A DNA stretch of 64,000 bases from Halanaerobium saccharolyticum (GTDB taxonomy: Bacteria; Bacillota; Halanaerobiia; Halanaerobiales; Halanaerobiaceae), in the NCBI RefSeq assembly GCF_003053565.1, contig NZ_QAXS01000005.1, forward strand, positions 60,983 through 124,982. Reading direction: 5' to 3'. Under the pieces are notes generated by a model, which had not been told where the DNA came from, ran no database searches, and worked only from the letters and a program-made list of their open reading frames with translations. Numbering within the stretch: the first letter of the stretch is position 1; each line of letters starts with the position of its first letter. The translations under genes and the position numbers were made by a program. Below are positions 28,174-35,223 of the stretch, piece by piece.

Positions 28174-29067
28174 TTAAGCATCACAATTTTTATCCTCACA
28201 ATTCTCATTCTTATATTCAATTTCTACTGTTACATGATCAATTTTTTCAGCAGCCATCAAATTTTTAACCTGAGATTTAAGCTTTATTATATCTTCTTTT
28301 GAAAATTGATCCGGAATAATAAGATGTGTGCTGAGAAAGTTCTTTTCTCCCTCCAGTGTCCAGACATGAGTATGGTGAACAGCAAGCGCCTCAGTTTGCT
28401 CAACAAGCTTCTGCTGCAGTTTTTTTATATCAATTCCACCTGGAACCCCCTGCAGAAAAATATTTAAAACTCTTTTCAGTTTGGAGATAACATTATATAA
28501 AATGTAGATATTGATTAATAAAGATAGGAGCGGGTCTAAAATTGGTATACTTTTAAAAATCAAAATTATACTAACAATTAAAACTGCTGTCCATCCCAGC
28601 AGGTCTTCCATCAAATGCCAGCTTACCACTTCTTTATTTAAGGAACTGCCCCCTCTTAGTTTTAAAACTGAAATTCCATTAACTGTTATCCCAATGATTG
28701 CTAGAAACAACATCCCTTCTGGATGAACTGTCTGAGGATTAAAAAGTCTTGGTATTACCTCTGAAAGAATAAAAAATGAACCCAGAATTAAAACCAGACT
28801 GTTAATTAATGCTCCCAGAAGTGAAAAACGAGCATATCCATAACTAAAATCTTCGTCTGCTCCCTGCTGCGAAAAGTTCTCAAGATACCAGGAAACTGCC
28901 AGAGAAATGGAATCACCAAGATCATGTAGGGCATCAGATAAAATTGCCATACTGTTAGTTAAAAGACCACCAATGATTTCAATTATTGAAAAGCTTAAAT
29001 TTAAGAAAAAGGCAAATTTAATATTTCCCACTGCTGAATGATCATGTTGATGGTGATGGTCACTCAT
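28174..29067 (-). CDS. Cation diffusion facilitator exporter
   Basis: Inner-membrane divalent metal exporter (Zn/Cd/Co class), 297 aa. The N-terminus is His-rich (MSDHHHQHDH) and about six membrane helices follow. The metal site SDALHDLGDS lies in helix 2. The cytosolic C-terminal domain has HHTHVWTLEGEK, and there is a Cys-rich tail (CEDKNC). The ATG at 29067 has no good binding site of its own. A 9-codon upstream frame (29060-29089: MNYICDFNE, with AAAGGGG in front) overlaps it in ATGAGTGA, suggesting coupled translation. The tail cysteines and His-rich leader may sense metal. Confidence 0.9.
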   Translation of the reverse strand: MSDHHHQHDHSAVGNIKFAFFLNLSFSIIEIIGGLLTNSMAILSDALHDLGDSISLAVSWYLENFSQQGADEDFSYGYARFSLLGALINSLVLILGSFFILSEVIPRLFNPQTVHPEGMLFLAIIGITVNGISVLKLRGGSSLNKEVVSWHLMEDLLGWTAVLIVSIILIFKSIPILDPLLSLLINIYILYNVISKLKRVLNIFLQGVPGGIDIKKLQQKLVEQTEALAVHHTHVWTLEGEKNFLSTHLIIPDQFSKEDIIKLKSQVKNLMAAEKIDHVTVEIEYKNENCEDKNCDA

Positions 29068-29187
29068 TAAAATCACAAATATAATTCATATTTTATTCCC
29101 CTTTATTTTTTATATATAAAATTATAGCATCTAAAGGAATTTAATACTGTTAAATAATTTCTTTTTCCAATAAAAATTTGCAGCTTA

Positions 29188-29216
29188 TTGACATTAAGTA
29201 GTCTGTCTGTTAAAAT
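29188..29216 (+). promoter_or_regulatory. Promoter of tRNA-Arg
   Basis: -35 TTGACA (29188-29193), 17-bp spacer, -10 TAAAAT (29211-29216), 12 bp before the mature tRNA 5' end. Confidence 0.75.
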
Positions 29217-29228
29217 AATTTAGGTAAT

Positions 29229-29303
29229 GCCCCCGTAGCTCAGTGGATAGAGCAAAGGCCTCCGAAGCCTTGAGCGTAGGTTCGACTCCTACCGGGGGCA
29301 CCA
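29229..29303 (+). tRNA. tRNA-Arg (anticodon CCG)
   Basis: 75 nt with encoded CCA. Acceptor GCCCCCG / CGGGGGC is perfect. Anticodon stem AAGGC / GCCTT has loop CTCCGAA, giving anticodon CCG (reads CGG). The T arm is GTAGG TTCGACT CCTAC. Its 3' 45 bp, from the anticodon loop onward, is the attachment site of the 31-kb element and is repeated at 60724-60768. The gene stays intact after integration. Confidence 0.97.
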
Positions 29304-29304
29304 T
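29260..29304. repeat. attL core (in tRNA-Arg)
   Basis: 45 bp, from CTCCGAAGCC in the anticodon loop to the base after CCA, identical to 60724-60768. Confidence 0.92.
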
Positions 29305-29313
29305 ATATCATTC

Positions 29314-29350
29314 CTGCTATAACAGCGATTATAGCAGTTTTTCTTTTTCA
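29314..29350 (+). terminator. Terminator after tRNA-Arg
   Basis: Stem CTGCTATAA / TTATAGCAG (29314-29337) followed by TTTTTCTTTTT. It lies inside the element, so integration supplied a new terminator to the tRNA gene. Confidence 0.75.
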
Positions 29351-29372
29351 GTATCTATTCTCATTAAGCTTC

Positions 29373-29393
29373 CCACCGTGATTTCACCGCAGT
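29373..29393. repeat. Left 21-bp terminal repeat (integrase arm-type site?)
   Basis: 21 bp beginning CCACCGTGATTTCACC, identical to 60568-60588. A further short CCACCGCA lies at about 29402. The position just inside both att cores suits arm-type integrase binding sites; that role is inferred. Confidence 0.7.
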
Positions 29394-29411
29394 ACTTTCT
29401 ATCCACCGCAA

Positions 29412-30575
29412 TCAAGCATCCAGAAATTTAGAAGCTTTTTCAGCAGCTTCAGCCTGTAAAGTCGGAATTAAATGAGAATAAGTATCCATTGTTTGAGTGA
29501 TTGAGGCATGACCCAATCTCTCCTGAACAATCTTAGGATGTTCATTTAGCTGCAGCAGAATCGAAGCATGTGTATGGCGAAGTGTATGGAGTGTTTTTTC
29601 TTTATCTAATCCAGCTTTATCTCTTAATTCAGCATATCTAACATTATATCTGTCTGGATAATATTTTTCACCATCTTCTTTACAGAACACCAGATTATAC
29701 TCATCGTGATAATTATCTCCCAGGAATTCTTTGAACTCCTTTTGTTTCTCTTTTCTTTTCTTCAGTACTTCTACTATTTCGTCAGTAATATCGATATTCC
29801 TGTTACTATTAGCCGTTTTAGTACTTTCTCTTAGAACAGAGCCATTACCCTTTTCACCTACCAGAGCCTGTCTCACCCGAATCTTCTTATTCTCAAAGTC
29901 AACATTATCCCATTCCAGGCCTAAAAGCTCACTTTTTCTCATCCCTGTATGGACTGCAAGATAGATAAAGTCATGTAATAGCGGATCATCCTCTTTAGCA
30001 ACATCTAACAGTTTACTTATTTCTTCTTTCGTTAAAGTAACAATGGTATTATTCCTTCTCCGATCAATTTTTGGTGATTCAACAGGATCAGCAGGGTTAG
30101 CTGCAATGTATCTATTTCTAACCGCAAAGCTTAAAGCTTGCTTCAGCTTCTTATAGTGCTTTAATAGTGTTGCTTCTGATAACCCACCTTCTTTGCCGTC
30201 TTTTCTCCCGTCTTTCCGCTTCTTCTGCAAATATACTCGAATGTGAGCCGGACTCAGTTCTTTTAAATTAATATGTCCCAGGGCGGGAATTAAGTGAGTT
30301 TTGAGTATGATCTCATATCTATCATGAGTAGTCTTTTCTGTCTGAACCACTGCATACTCCTCAAACCACTTCAGTAACAAATCCTTTACTGTCATGTTTG
30401 TCTGTACTACGATTCCCTGATCAGCCTGCAATTCCATTTTTCTAGCCCATTTTTTTGCATCTCTCTTACGGGTAAATGTCTTATATTCTCTTATTGCCTT
30501 TCCTGTTTCTGGATCCTTCCCCAGATATACTTGTGATTGCCAATTTCCAGATTTCAATTTCTTAATGCTAGACAT
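29412..30575 (-). CDS. int: Tyrosine site-specific integrase
   Basis: 387 aa, Tn916/phage-type integrase. It has an AP2-like arm-binding domain (~1-55, GNWQSQVYLGKDPETGK...), a SAM-like core-binding domain (~60-155) and a catalytic domain (~180-385). The active-site set is complete: R213 (TGMRKSE), H330-x-x-R333 (LHTLRH), H356 (LGHAS) and Y366 (DTYSHL). The stop is 108 bp from attL, the standard place. It catalyses integration at tRNA-Arg and, with the excisionase, excision. The CI-like repressor gene starts 15 bp upstream in the same direction. Confidence 0.97.
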   Translation of the reverse strand: MSSIKKLKSGNWQSQVYLGKDPETGKAIREYKTFTRKRDAKKWARKMELQADQGIVVQTNMTVKDLLLKWFEEYAVVQTEKTTHDRYEIILKTHLIPALGHINLKELSPAHIRVYLQKKRKDGRKDGKEGGLSEATLLKHYKKLKQALSFAVRNRYIAANPADPVESPKIDRRRNNTIVTLTKEEISKLLDVAKEDDPLLHDFIYLAVHTGMRKSELLGLEWDNVDFENKKIRVRQALVGEKGNGSVLRESTKTANSNRNIDITDEIVEVLKKRKEKQKEFKEFLGDNYHDEYNLVFCKEDGEKYYPDRYNVRYAELRDKAGLDKEKTLHTLRHTHASILLQLNEHPKIVQERLGHASITQTMDTYSHLIPTLQAEAAEKASKFLDA

Positions 30576-30589
30576 AAATATTCCTCCTA

Positions 30590-31330
30590 TTATTTGATAT
30601 ATTGTCTTGCTGCGTATATTACTAATCCTTTAACCTCAATTTCTGATTTATCAATTTCGCCATAGTTCTCAACATCTGGTTCTAATCTCACCTTATCTTT
30701 ATTAATAATGTAGTATCTTTTAATTGTTCTGTTGCAATCACCACCTTTTCTGATAATCACTAATATTGTAGAGCCATTCTCAGGCTCATCATTTATGGGT
30801 CTAATTAGAATGTAATCATCTCTTATAATTCCCCAATCCTTAAATTTATTGTTTGTCATCTTTAAAGCATAAGAGGAATCTGTAACATAGCCTTCTGGAA
30901 AAGTGAAATAGTCTTCTTTAACACATTCTTGCTTCTCATCCCAAAAAGCTTCATTATTATAATTGTAACTTGTAACCATTTCTCTAGGGTTCTTCTTTTC
31001 TACCTGCTCAAGATAAGTTGAAAGTAACCCTTTTGCTCCTTGAGTGTCTTTTTTTTCCTCATCTTGCTCCTCGTCATCATTATCCATAACTAAAAGATAC
31101 TTCTCATCCAGATAACCTGCGGCTACCATTAATTCAATATAACGAACTTTATCATTATTCTCGGCTATTTTTTCTAAAATATCTGGCTTTGGATCAAACT
31201 CAAGCGACCCGTTTTTGAGTTTAGATAAATAAGATCTGTGTATGTCTGCTTCTTTAGCAAACTTCGTGACTGATTTATCACCAATTGCTCTACTTACTAA
31301 ATTCATTAATTTCACTTTATCTTTTTTCAC
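30590..31330 (-). CDS. CI-like repressor with S24-type C-terminal domain
   Basis: 246 aa. The N-terminal helix-turn-helix (~15-60, VTKFAKEADIHRSYLSKLKNGSLEF in part) is followed by an acidic linker and a C-terminal LexA/CI (S24) fold (~145-246). The usual GDSM nucleophile motif aligns with NNKF (160-163), so Lys162 replaces the serine, while the general-base Lys204 (TIKRYY) is kept. The protein should therefore not self-cleave if the alignment is right. It is transcribed divergently from the excisionase across a shared operator region, and 15 bp upstream of int. It probably maintains the integrated state. Confidence 0.85.
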   Translation of the reverse strand: MKKDKVKLMNLVSRAIGDKSVTKFAKEADIHRSYLSKLKNGSLEFDPKPDILEKIAENNDKVRYIELMVAAGYLDEKYLLVMDNDDEEQDEEKKDTQGAKGLLSTYLEQVEKKNPREMVTSYNYNNEAFWDEKQECVKEDYFTFPEGYVTDSSYALKMTNNKFKDWGIIRDDYILIRPINDEPENGSTILVIIRKGGDCNRTIKRYYIINKDKVRLEPDVENYGEIDKSEIEVKGLVIYAARQYIK

Positions 31331-31350
31331 TTTCTCTCACCTCCAAATAG

Positions 31351-31437
31351 ATTGTAACATATTTTTAGGATTATTACAAACACTTTTTTAATTATTTTAG
31401 GATTATACTTTACAAAAAGAAGGCTTCATGCTATAAT
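31351..31437. promoter_or_regulatory. Divergent repressor/excisionase promoters with operators
   Basis: Minus-strand promoter for the repressor: TTGTAA (31374-31379), 17 bp, TACAAT (31351-31356). Plus-strand promoter for the excisionase: TTTACA (31409-31414), 17 bp, TATAAT (31432-31437). The direct repeat TTTTAGGATTAT occurs at 31363-31374 (inside the first promoter) and 31395-31406 (just before the second -35), about three helical turns apart. These are likely repressor operators. Confidence 0.7.
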
Positions 31438-31516
31438 ATTGTTGTAATAAAGCAAATAAACAGCAATTGATTGTTGTTCAATATTTGCACACACTAATAT
31501 TTTAGGAGGATTTAAG

Positions 31517-31792
31517 ATGAAAGATACTAAAACAGATCTGATAATTTATTTTAAGAATGCCGTAAAAGAACAAATCGACTTTGACTTTGAGCAGATACCT
31601 TTTTCTTTAGGTGTAAGCGACTTAAAAGAGCTTTTGCCTCTATCTGATTCTAAAATTTATATGATGCTGGAAGCAGGAGAAATTCCTGCAAGAAAGATGG
31701 GAGGTAAATGGACAGTCTCAAGAGCAGAGTTCCTTGCTTGGTTTTACGGATCTGAAGAAGATCTAGATTTGGAAGAACAGGTAATCGTTTAA
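31517..31792 (+). CDS. xis: Excisionase-like DNA-binding protein
   Basis: 91 aa with a winged-helix excisionase (HTH_17) domain: LKELLPLSDSKIYMMLEAGEIPARKMGGKWTVSRAEFLAWFYG, quoted in part (LPLSDSKIYMML, GGKWTVSRAEFLAWF). The tail is acidic. AGGAGG precedes the ATG and a terminator follows at 31883-31917. Divergent from the repressor and near int, it probably directs excision; a purely regulatory role is the alternative. Confidence 0.82.
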   Translation: MKDTKTDLIIYFKNAVKEQIDFDFEQIPFSLGVSDLKELLPLSDSKIYMMLEAGEIPARKMGGKWTVSRAEFLAWFYGSEEDLDLEEQVIV

Positions 31793-31882
31793 TTATAATA
31801 GTAGGGGGAGAAAGAAGAGTCTCCTCTCCCCCGAAATTATCACATTCTAAATAGCGAAGTAGTAATCTGAAAATCCTCCAAC

Positions 31883-31917
31883 AGATCCAGGTCTTAACGG
31901 GCCTGGGTCTTTTTTTG
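31883..31917 (+). terminator. Terminator after the excisionase gene
   Basis: Stem AGATCCAGG / CCTGGGTCT (one G-T pair), then T7. Confidence 0.8.
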
Positions 31918-32062
31918 TTTACTAATATTTTAACTTTCATTCTAAATGAACATATGCTCTTTTAGTGAGCTTGAGTAATTTTATTATCAAAATTTGAATT
32001 TCACTGTCAAAAACGGCCTTTTAATCGGTATTATATATATAGAAGCACTTTTTAAAATGGGG

Positions 32063-32106
32063 GGATGAAGGTAGAGGATCCCAAGCAAGGTTCTCTGCCT
32101 TCAGCC
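32063..32106. repeat. Large hairpin upstream of rep (origin candidate)
   Basis: The gap between excisionase and rep (31793-32195) holds no gene. It contains a strong inverted repeat, GGATGAAGGTAGAG pairing with CTCTGCCTTCAGCC (one mismatch, one G-T), with a 16-nt loop. It lacks a T run on either strand, so it is not a plain terminator. Placed just before an HUH Rep gene it could be a nicking/replication origin; this is a guess from position. Confidence 0.4.
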
Positions 32107-32195
32107 ATAAAAAAAGACCTGCTATTAAGTTCTTTTAAATAACTACTTAAGTACTTACGAAATCCTGTGATCGGATTAAGGAGGCTTCTAAAACA

Positions 32196-32369
32196 GTGAA
32201 AGTAGACGAAATCTTAAAGTTAAAGAAATCTAAACTCAGTAACATTCAAATACTTAGTTTGCTTAAAGAAGATATATTCCAGAGCAGAAAGAAACAGGAA
32301 AGCAATAACGGAGGTAATAACAATGACAGTGACAGCTCAAAATCTCAGAACTACCATGAAAAAGAATGA
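32196..32369 (+). CDS. Small gene overlapping rep start
   Basis: 57-aa frame from a GTG with AAGGAGG 12 bp upstream. The N-terminal half is a basic amphipathic segment (MKVDEILKLKKSKLSNIQIL); the C-terminal half is Asn/Ser/Asp-rich. It overlaps the start of rep by 47 bp in another frame, which suggests coupled translation and possible control of Rep synthesis. No family recognised. Confidence 0.45.
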   Translation: MKVDEILKLKKSKLSNIQILSLLKEDIFQSRKKQESNNGGNNNDSDSSKSQNYHEKE

Positions 32370-33591
32370 GGATAAGGCGGAAGGCAGAAATGTAGCAACA
32401 TTAAACTCTATCGAAAGGGATATTAAAGGAGTATGGTACTCGAGAAAGCTAGATCTATACGGTAATATTCTCGATGAAATAAGTTATAAAGATGAAATAT
32501 ACAGGGGCGGAGAAAAGGAAAACAAATGGAAGCCCAGGATAAATGATAACACATCATCAAGAAGTAAAAGCACCTATACTCCATCTCCAGAAGAAAGAAT
32601 AGCTTCTAATATCAATCAACTGAAAAAGAAGACCTGGAAATTGACCATTGCTAATATTGAAGACATGAATACTTTTACCACAGTAACTATGGGAGATGTA
32701 GACTTCTACAGCCTATTTTCTTCAAAAAGAAGCGATAAAGATAAAAATGAACTCTACCTTGCTGATCAGTTGAGTGAAAGTGAATTGCAGCTTCTTAAAG
32801 GTAAGACCAACCTGAAATATAAAAAGGAGAAAGATAGAAGATACTTAAATAACAGTGAGGAAGAAAAGAAGCTACGTAAAAAAATTATAAACATCTTAAT
32901 CGAACAGGCTTCATCTATGATCGCCAAAATAGAAGAGTCTTTTGAAAAGGAAGAAAGAACATTTAAAAGTATCAGTACTCATAATCAAGCTATTAAAAGA
33001 AAACTAGCTTCAAGAATCAACTCTCTTCTGTCTGGTAAGTCTCCGCATAATATTGAAAATGCCTACTCTGCTTTCAGTAAATTCATTGAGAATCTGAAGA
33101 ATTTATCAGAAGCCTATGAAGGTGACTTCAAATACATAGCAGTGTTAGAATTCCAGGAAAATGGTAGACCACACTTTCACATGCTGTCTAATCTAAAGTA
33201 CCTGGAGCAATCTAAACTTCAGGATAAGTGGGGTCACGGAATAGCTCATATTAGCTCTCTTAATTCGATTAGTAGACCTGGCCTACACATCAGTAAAAAA
33301 GATAATTTAAAGGCAAAAGCGACTAAGTTGTCAAATTATCTCTGCGAAGAAATTAGTGAAACTAGAAAAGATTCTAGAACTAAAAATAGAAAAATACTTT
33401 TGAGAAGTAATGACTTACTAAAACAGCCACTGGAGGTAATTACTCCTGAATTACAACGACAGGTGGACCAATATGTGTTTAGTAATTCTGTTGGGGTAGA
33501 CTGGGAAAGTGGGTTAATCGAAGGTAAGGGAGAGTATTCAAAAAGCTCCAACATAAAAAGAAGAGTTATGGAAGATTCTGCTCCAACATAA
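32323..33591 (+). CDS. rep: HUH-type rolling-circle replication initiator, C-terminus cut
   Basis: 422 aa. The HUH metal motif is H284-F-H286 in RPHFHML, after KYIAVLEFQENG. A downstream KLSNYLCEE segment supplies the likely nicking tyrosine. The ~280 residues before it are charged and include a probable coiled-coil region (~185-220). GGAGG precedes the ATG. Its C-terminus is unusual: it enters a 35-bp triplication (33545-33649) and stops in the second copy. With one copy the frame would run ~60 residues further to 33817. It may replicate the excised element or act as a relaxase. Confidence 0.82.
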   Translation: MTVTAQNLRTTMKKNEDKAEGRNVATLNSIERDIKGVWYSRKLDLYGNILDEISYKDEIYRGGEKENKWKPRINDNTSSRSKSTYTPSPEERIASNINQLKKKTWKLTIANIEDMNTFTTVTMGDVDFYSLFSSKRSDKDKNELYLADQLSESELQLLKGKTNLKYKKEKDRRYLNNSEEEKKLRKKIINILIEQASSMIAKIEESFEKEERTFKSISTHNQAIKRKLASRINSLLSGKSPHNIENAYSAFSKFIENLKNLSEAYEGDFKYIAVLEFQENGRPHFHMLSNLKYLEQSKLQDKWGHGIAHISSLNSISRPGLHISKKDNLKAKATKLSNYLCEEISETRKDSRTKNRKILLRSNDLLKQPLEVITPELQRQVDQYVFSNSVGVDWESGLIEGKGEYSKSSNIKRRVMEDSAPT

Positions 33592-33649
33592 AAAGAAGAG
33601 TTATGGAAGATTCTGCTCCAACATAAAAAGAAGAGTTATGGAAGATTCT
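33545..33649. repeat. 35-bp tandem triplication at the 3' end of rep
   Basis: Three identical 35-bp units beginning GCTCCAACATAAAAAGAAGA, starting at 33545, 33580 and 33615. The unit is not a multiple of 3, so extra copies shift the frame and bring an in-frame TAA. Each unit also carries GAAGAG then ATG. Confidence 0.95.
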
Positions 33650-33817
33650 AATCTCTACTCAATGATAGAACAAAGAGCAGGCCAGTTACTGGATAAGATT
33701 CTAGAAATAGCAGAGAAACTTAATAGTGACATTATAACCAAAGATATATACTATCAGGCCAAGCATGAACTTTTCTACAATGATCAGGAATATATGCCGG
33801 CTACTGTTGCAGCATAG
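33638..33817 (+). pseudogene. Separated C-terminal part of Rep
   Basis: 59 codons from the ATG in the third repeat unit (MEDSNLYSMIEQRAGQLL...) to TAG at 33817. Joining one repeat unit directly to this segment restores a continuous Rep frame, so this is the lost tail of rep. It could still be made as a separate peptide, because AAGAAGAG precedes its ATG. The tail looks helical (IEQRAGQLLDKILEIAEKL). Confidence 0.7.
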
Positions 33818-34006
33818 GGTCTCTCCTGCTTGAACATTGACAACTAAATATTTTACTCTTACTCCCTATTAGATAACACCTGGATGCGCGCCGCAGGACT
33901 TTAAATGCCAGGTCATAATCACAGGGAGATCTATGTCTAAAACTTATATAAAAGTGGTCCAGCCGCCCAGAGAAAGAAAAGGTCCATTTCTTGCTATACT
34001 TAACTT

Positions 34007-34309
34007 TTATTCAAATACATCAAATACCACTGATTCAGGTATCCACATGCATTCTACACCCTCATCATTTAAAGGAAACTCAAAATAGTACCAATTACCT
34101 TCCAGATCAGTCTTGTATTAATCAGTTCCCTCTAAGCCTTCCAGCCACTGTTCTTCAGCAATGACTAGTTCTTCTTCATCATTAACTGGCTTTTCAGGAA
34201 ATCCTTCCTGGATAATTTTAAGGTGATACTCTCCTTTAGGAAAGTTATAGCCACTGTCTCTATAATTCTTTGCCTGGTAACTTGCGCCGACTTCAAATTG
34301 CTTTGTCAC
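34007..34309 (-). pseudogene. Small unknown gene with an in-frame stop
   Basis: The GTG start at 34309 follows TTAGGAGC. It encodes 63 aa (MTKQFEVGASYQAKNYRDSG...), then TAA at 34118-34120, and the same frame continues for 36 more codons (YKTDLEGNWYYFEFPLNDEG...) to TAA at 34007. The second part is rich in aromatic residues and looks like a real protein core (WYYFEF, MWIPESVVF), so the first stop seems to be a nonsense mutation. The family is not recognised. Confidence 0.55.
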
Positions 34310-34462
34310 GGTTATCAGCTCCTAATTTTAATATTTTGTCTCAAATATAATTTATAAATCTTATCATCATGCTGATTCATCTTATTATCTTTATAGGAAT
34401 CGATAATATTGTAATCGATATGCTACCCAAACTTATACCATAAGATGATGTATCTTAAAAAA

Positions 34463-34669
34463 TTAATCTCTTACTTCAACACGATCATAATATTCATAAA
34501 ATGCTTCTCTATAAATGTATGATTTACTTTGACCAGATCTCTCACTTAGTTCATTAGCTTTATCATCTTGATCCTGAGTTACATAAATACTAACTTGTTT
34601 CATTTCACTAATTTTTTTCTTCTTTTTTAAGATGAAACGACAATCAGATTTCTTTTCCTTCTTCCCCAC
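34463..34669 (-). CDS. Ribbon-helix-helix (CopG-like) protein
   Basis: 68 aa from a GTG seven bp after AAGGAGGTG. Very basic N-terminus (KKKKK), then a ribbon-helix-helix core: KQVSIYVTQDQDDKANELSE followed by SGQSKSYIYREAFYEYYD. Such proteins are transcription factors or antitoxins; no toxin gene adjoins it. It follows the UPF0175 gene by 51 bp. Confidence 0.7.
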   Translation of the reverse strand: MGKKEKKSDCRFILKKKKKISEMKQVSIYVTQDQDDKANELSERSGQSKSYIYREAFYEYYDRVEVRD

Positions 34670-34720
34670 TATAATCACCTCCTTCAAGAAATTTGCCAGT
34701 AATGAAGGAATTAATGAGTT

Positions 34721-34975
34721 TTAGGCATTCTCAACATCAGAAGCTAATTCTTCTGGATCCATGTTTATCATTTCTACACCATATCTGTGCAACTCTAACA
34801 GAAATGCGGCTCGATCCATCCCAACCATTTCTGCAGCCATACCCGAAGATATTCGTTTAAGTTCAAATAGTTTGACCGCCATTGCCAATTTAGCTTCTCG
34901 TTCAAATTCTTCAGGACTTTCTTGAAGTAAATCAGGCAAAGTGTCAGGATATTCTATCTCCATTTTTCTAGGCAT
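34721..34975 (-). CDS. UPF0175-family antitoxin-like protein
   Basis: 84 aa. Family pattern: PDLLQESPEEFEREAKLAMAVKLFE, then GMAAEMVGMDRAAFLLELHRYGV (both shown in part). UPF0175 proteins are usually VapB-like antitoxins next to a PIN-domain toxin, but no PIN gene is present; the next gene is a ribbon-helix-helix protein. It may be an orphan regulator. TAGGAGG precedes the ATG. Confidence 0.75.
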   Translation of the reverse strand: MPRKMEIEYPDTLPDLLQESPEEFEREAKLAMAVKLFELKRISSGMAAEMVGMDRAAFLLELHRYGVEMINMDPEELASDVENA

Positions 34976-34979
34976 GTCA

Positions 34980-35171
34980 TTATCCTCCTACTGGACTTAT
35001 TATACTCAGATGCGTATTACTAACTCTATTATAGCACATATCTGCAGTAGAAAAAAAGCTTAACAACCAATATACTACTGGGAGCACACAAAGGCTATTT
35101 AAAGCTGTTTCTAACCGTTCTACATAAAGAATACCCAGCATAAACACAAGGCTCCAAACTGCTATTCTCAA
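34980..35171 (-). CDS. Possible small membrane protein
   Basis: 63-aa frame from TTG with GAGGAGGG upstream. It has a hydrophobic N-terminal segment (VWSLVFMLGILYV) and a second one (LCVLPVVYWLLSFF). It ends 4 bp before the UPF0175 start, whose binding site lies in its last codons. No family recognised; it may be only leader sequence. Confidence 0.25.
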   Translation of the reverse strand: MRIAVWSLVFMLGILYVERLETALNSLCVLPVVYWLLSFFSTADMCYNRVSNTHLSIISPVGG

Positions 35172-35223
35172 CCCTCCTCAGCCCTTTCTACATAAGAGCT
35201 TAGAGCACTATCGCTTTTCTAAC

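Noticed and set aside
1..29230. Horizontally acquired region in the left half
   Set aside because: Gene content and order are ordinary Firmicutes core with no integrase, IS or att repeats.
29243..29431. 62-aa plus-strand frame across tRNA-Arg
   Set aside because: Starts inside the tRNA and overlaps its terminator and the integrase end; no binding site.
33545..33649. CRISPR array
   Set aside because: The three 35-bp units are directly tandem with no spacers and lie in the rep coding frame; no cas genes in the window.
33934..34089. 51-aa plus-strand frame MSKTYIKVVQPPRE...
   Set aside because: It has an acceptable AGGGAG site, but its second half is antisense to the interrupted gene at 34007-34309 and no family is seen; left as unproven.
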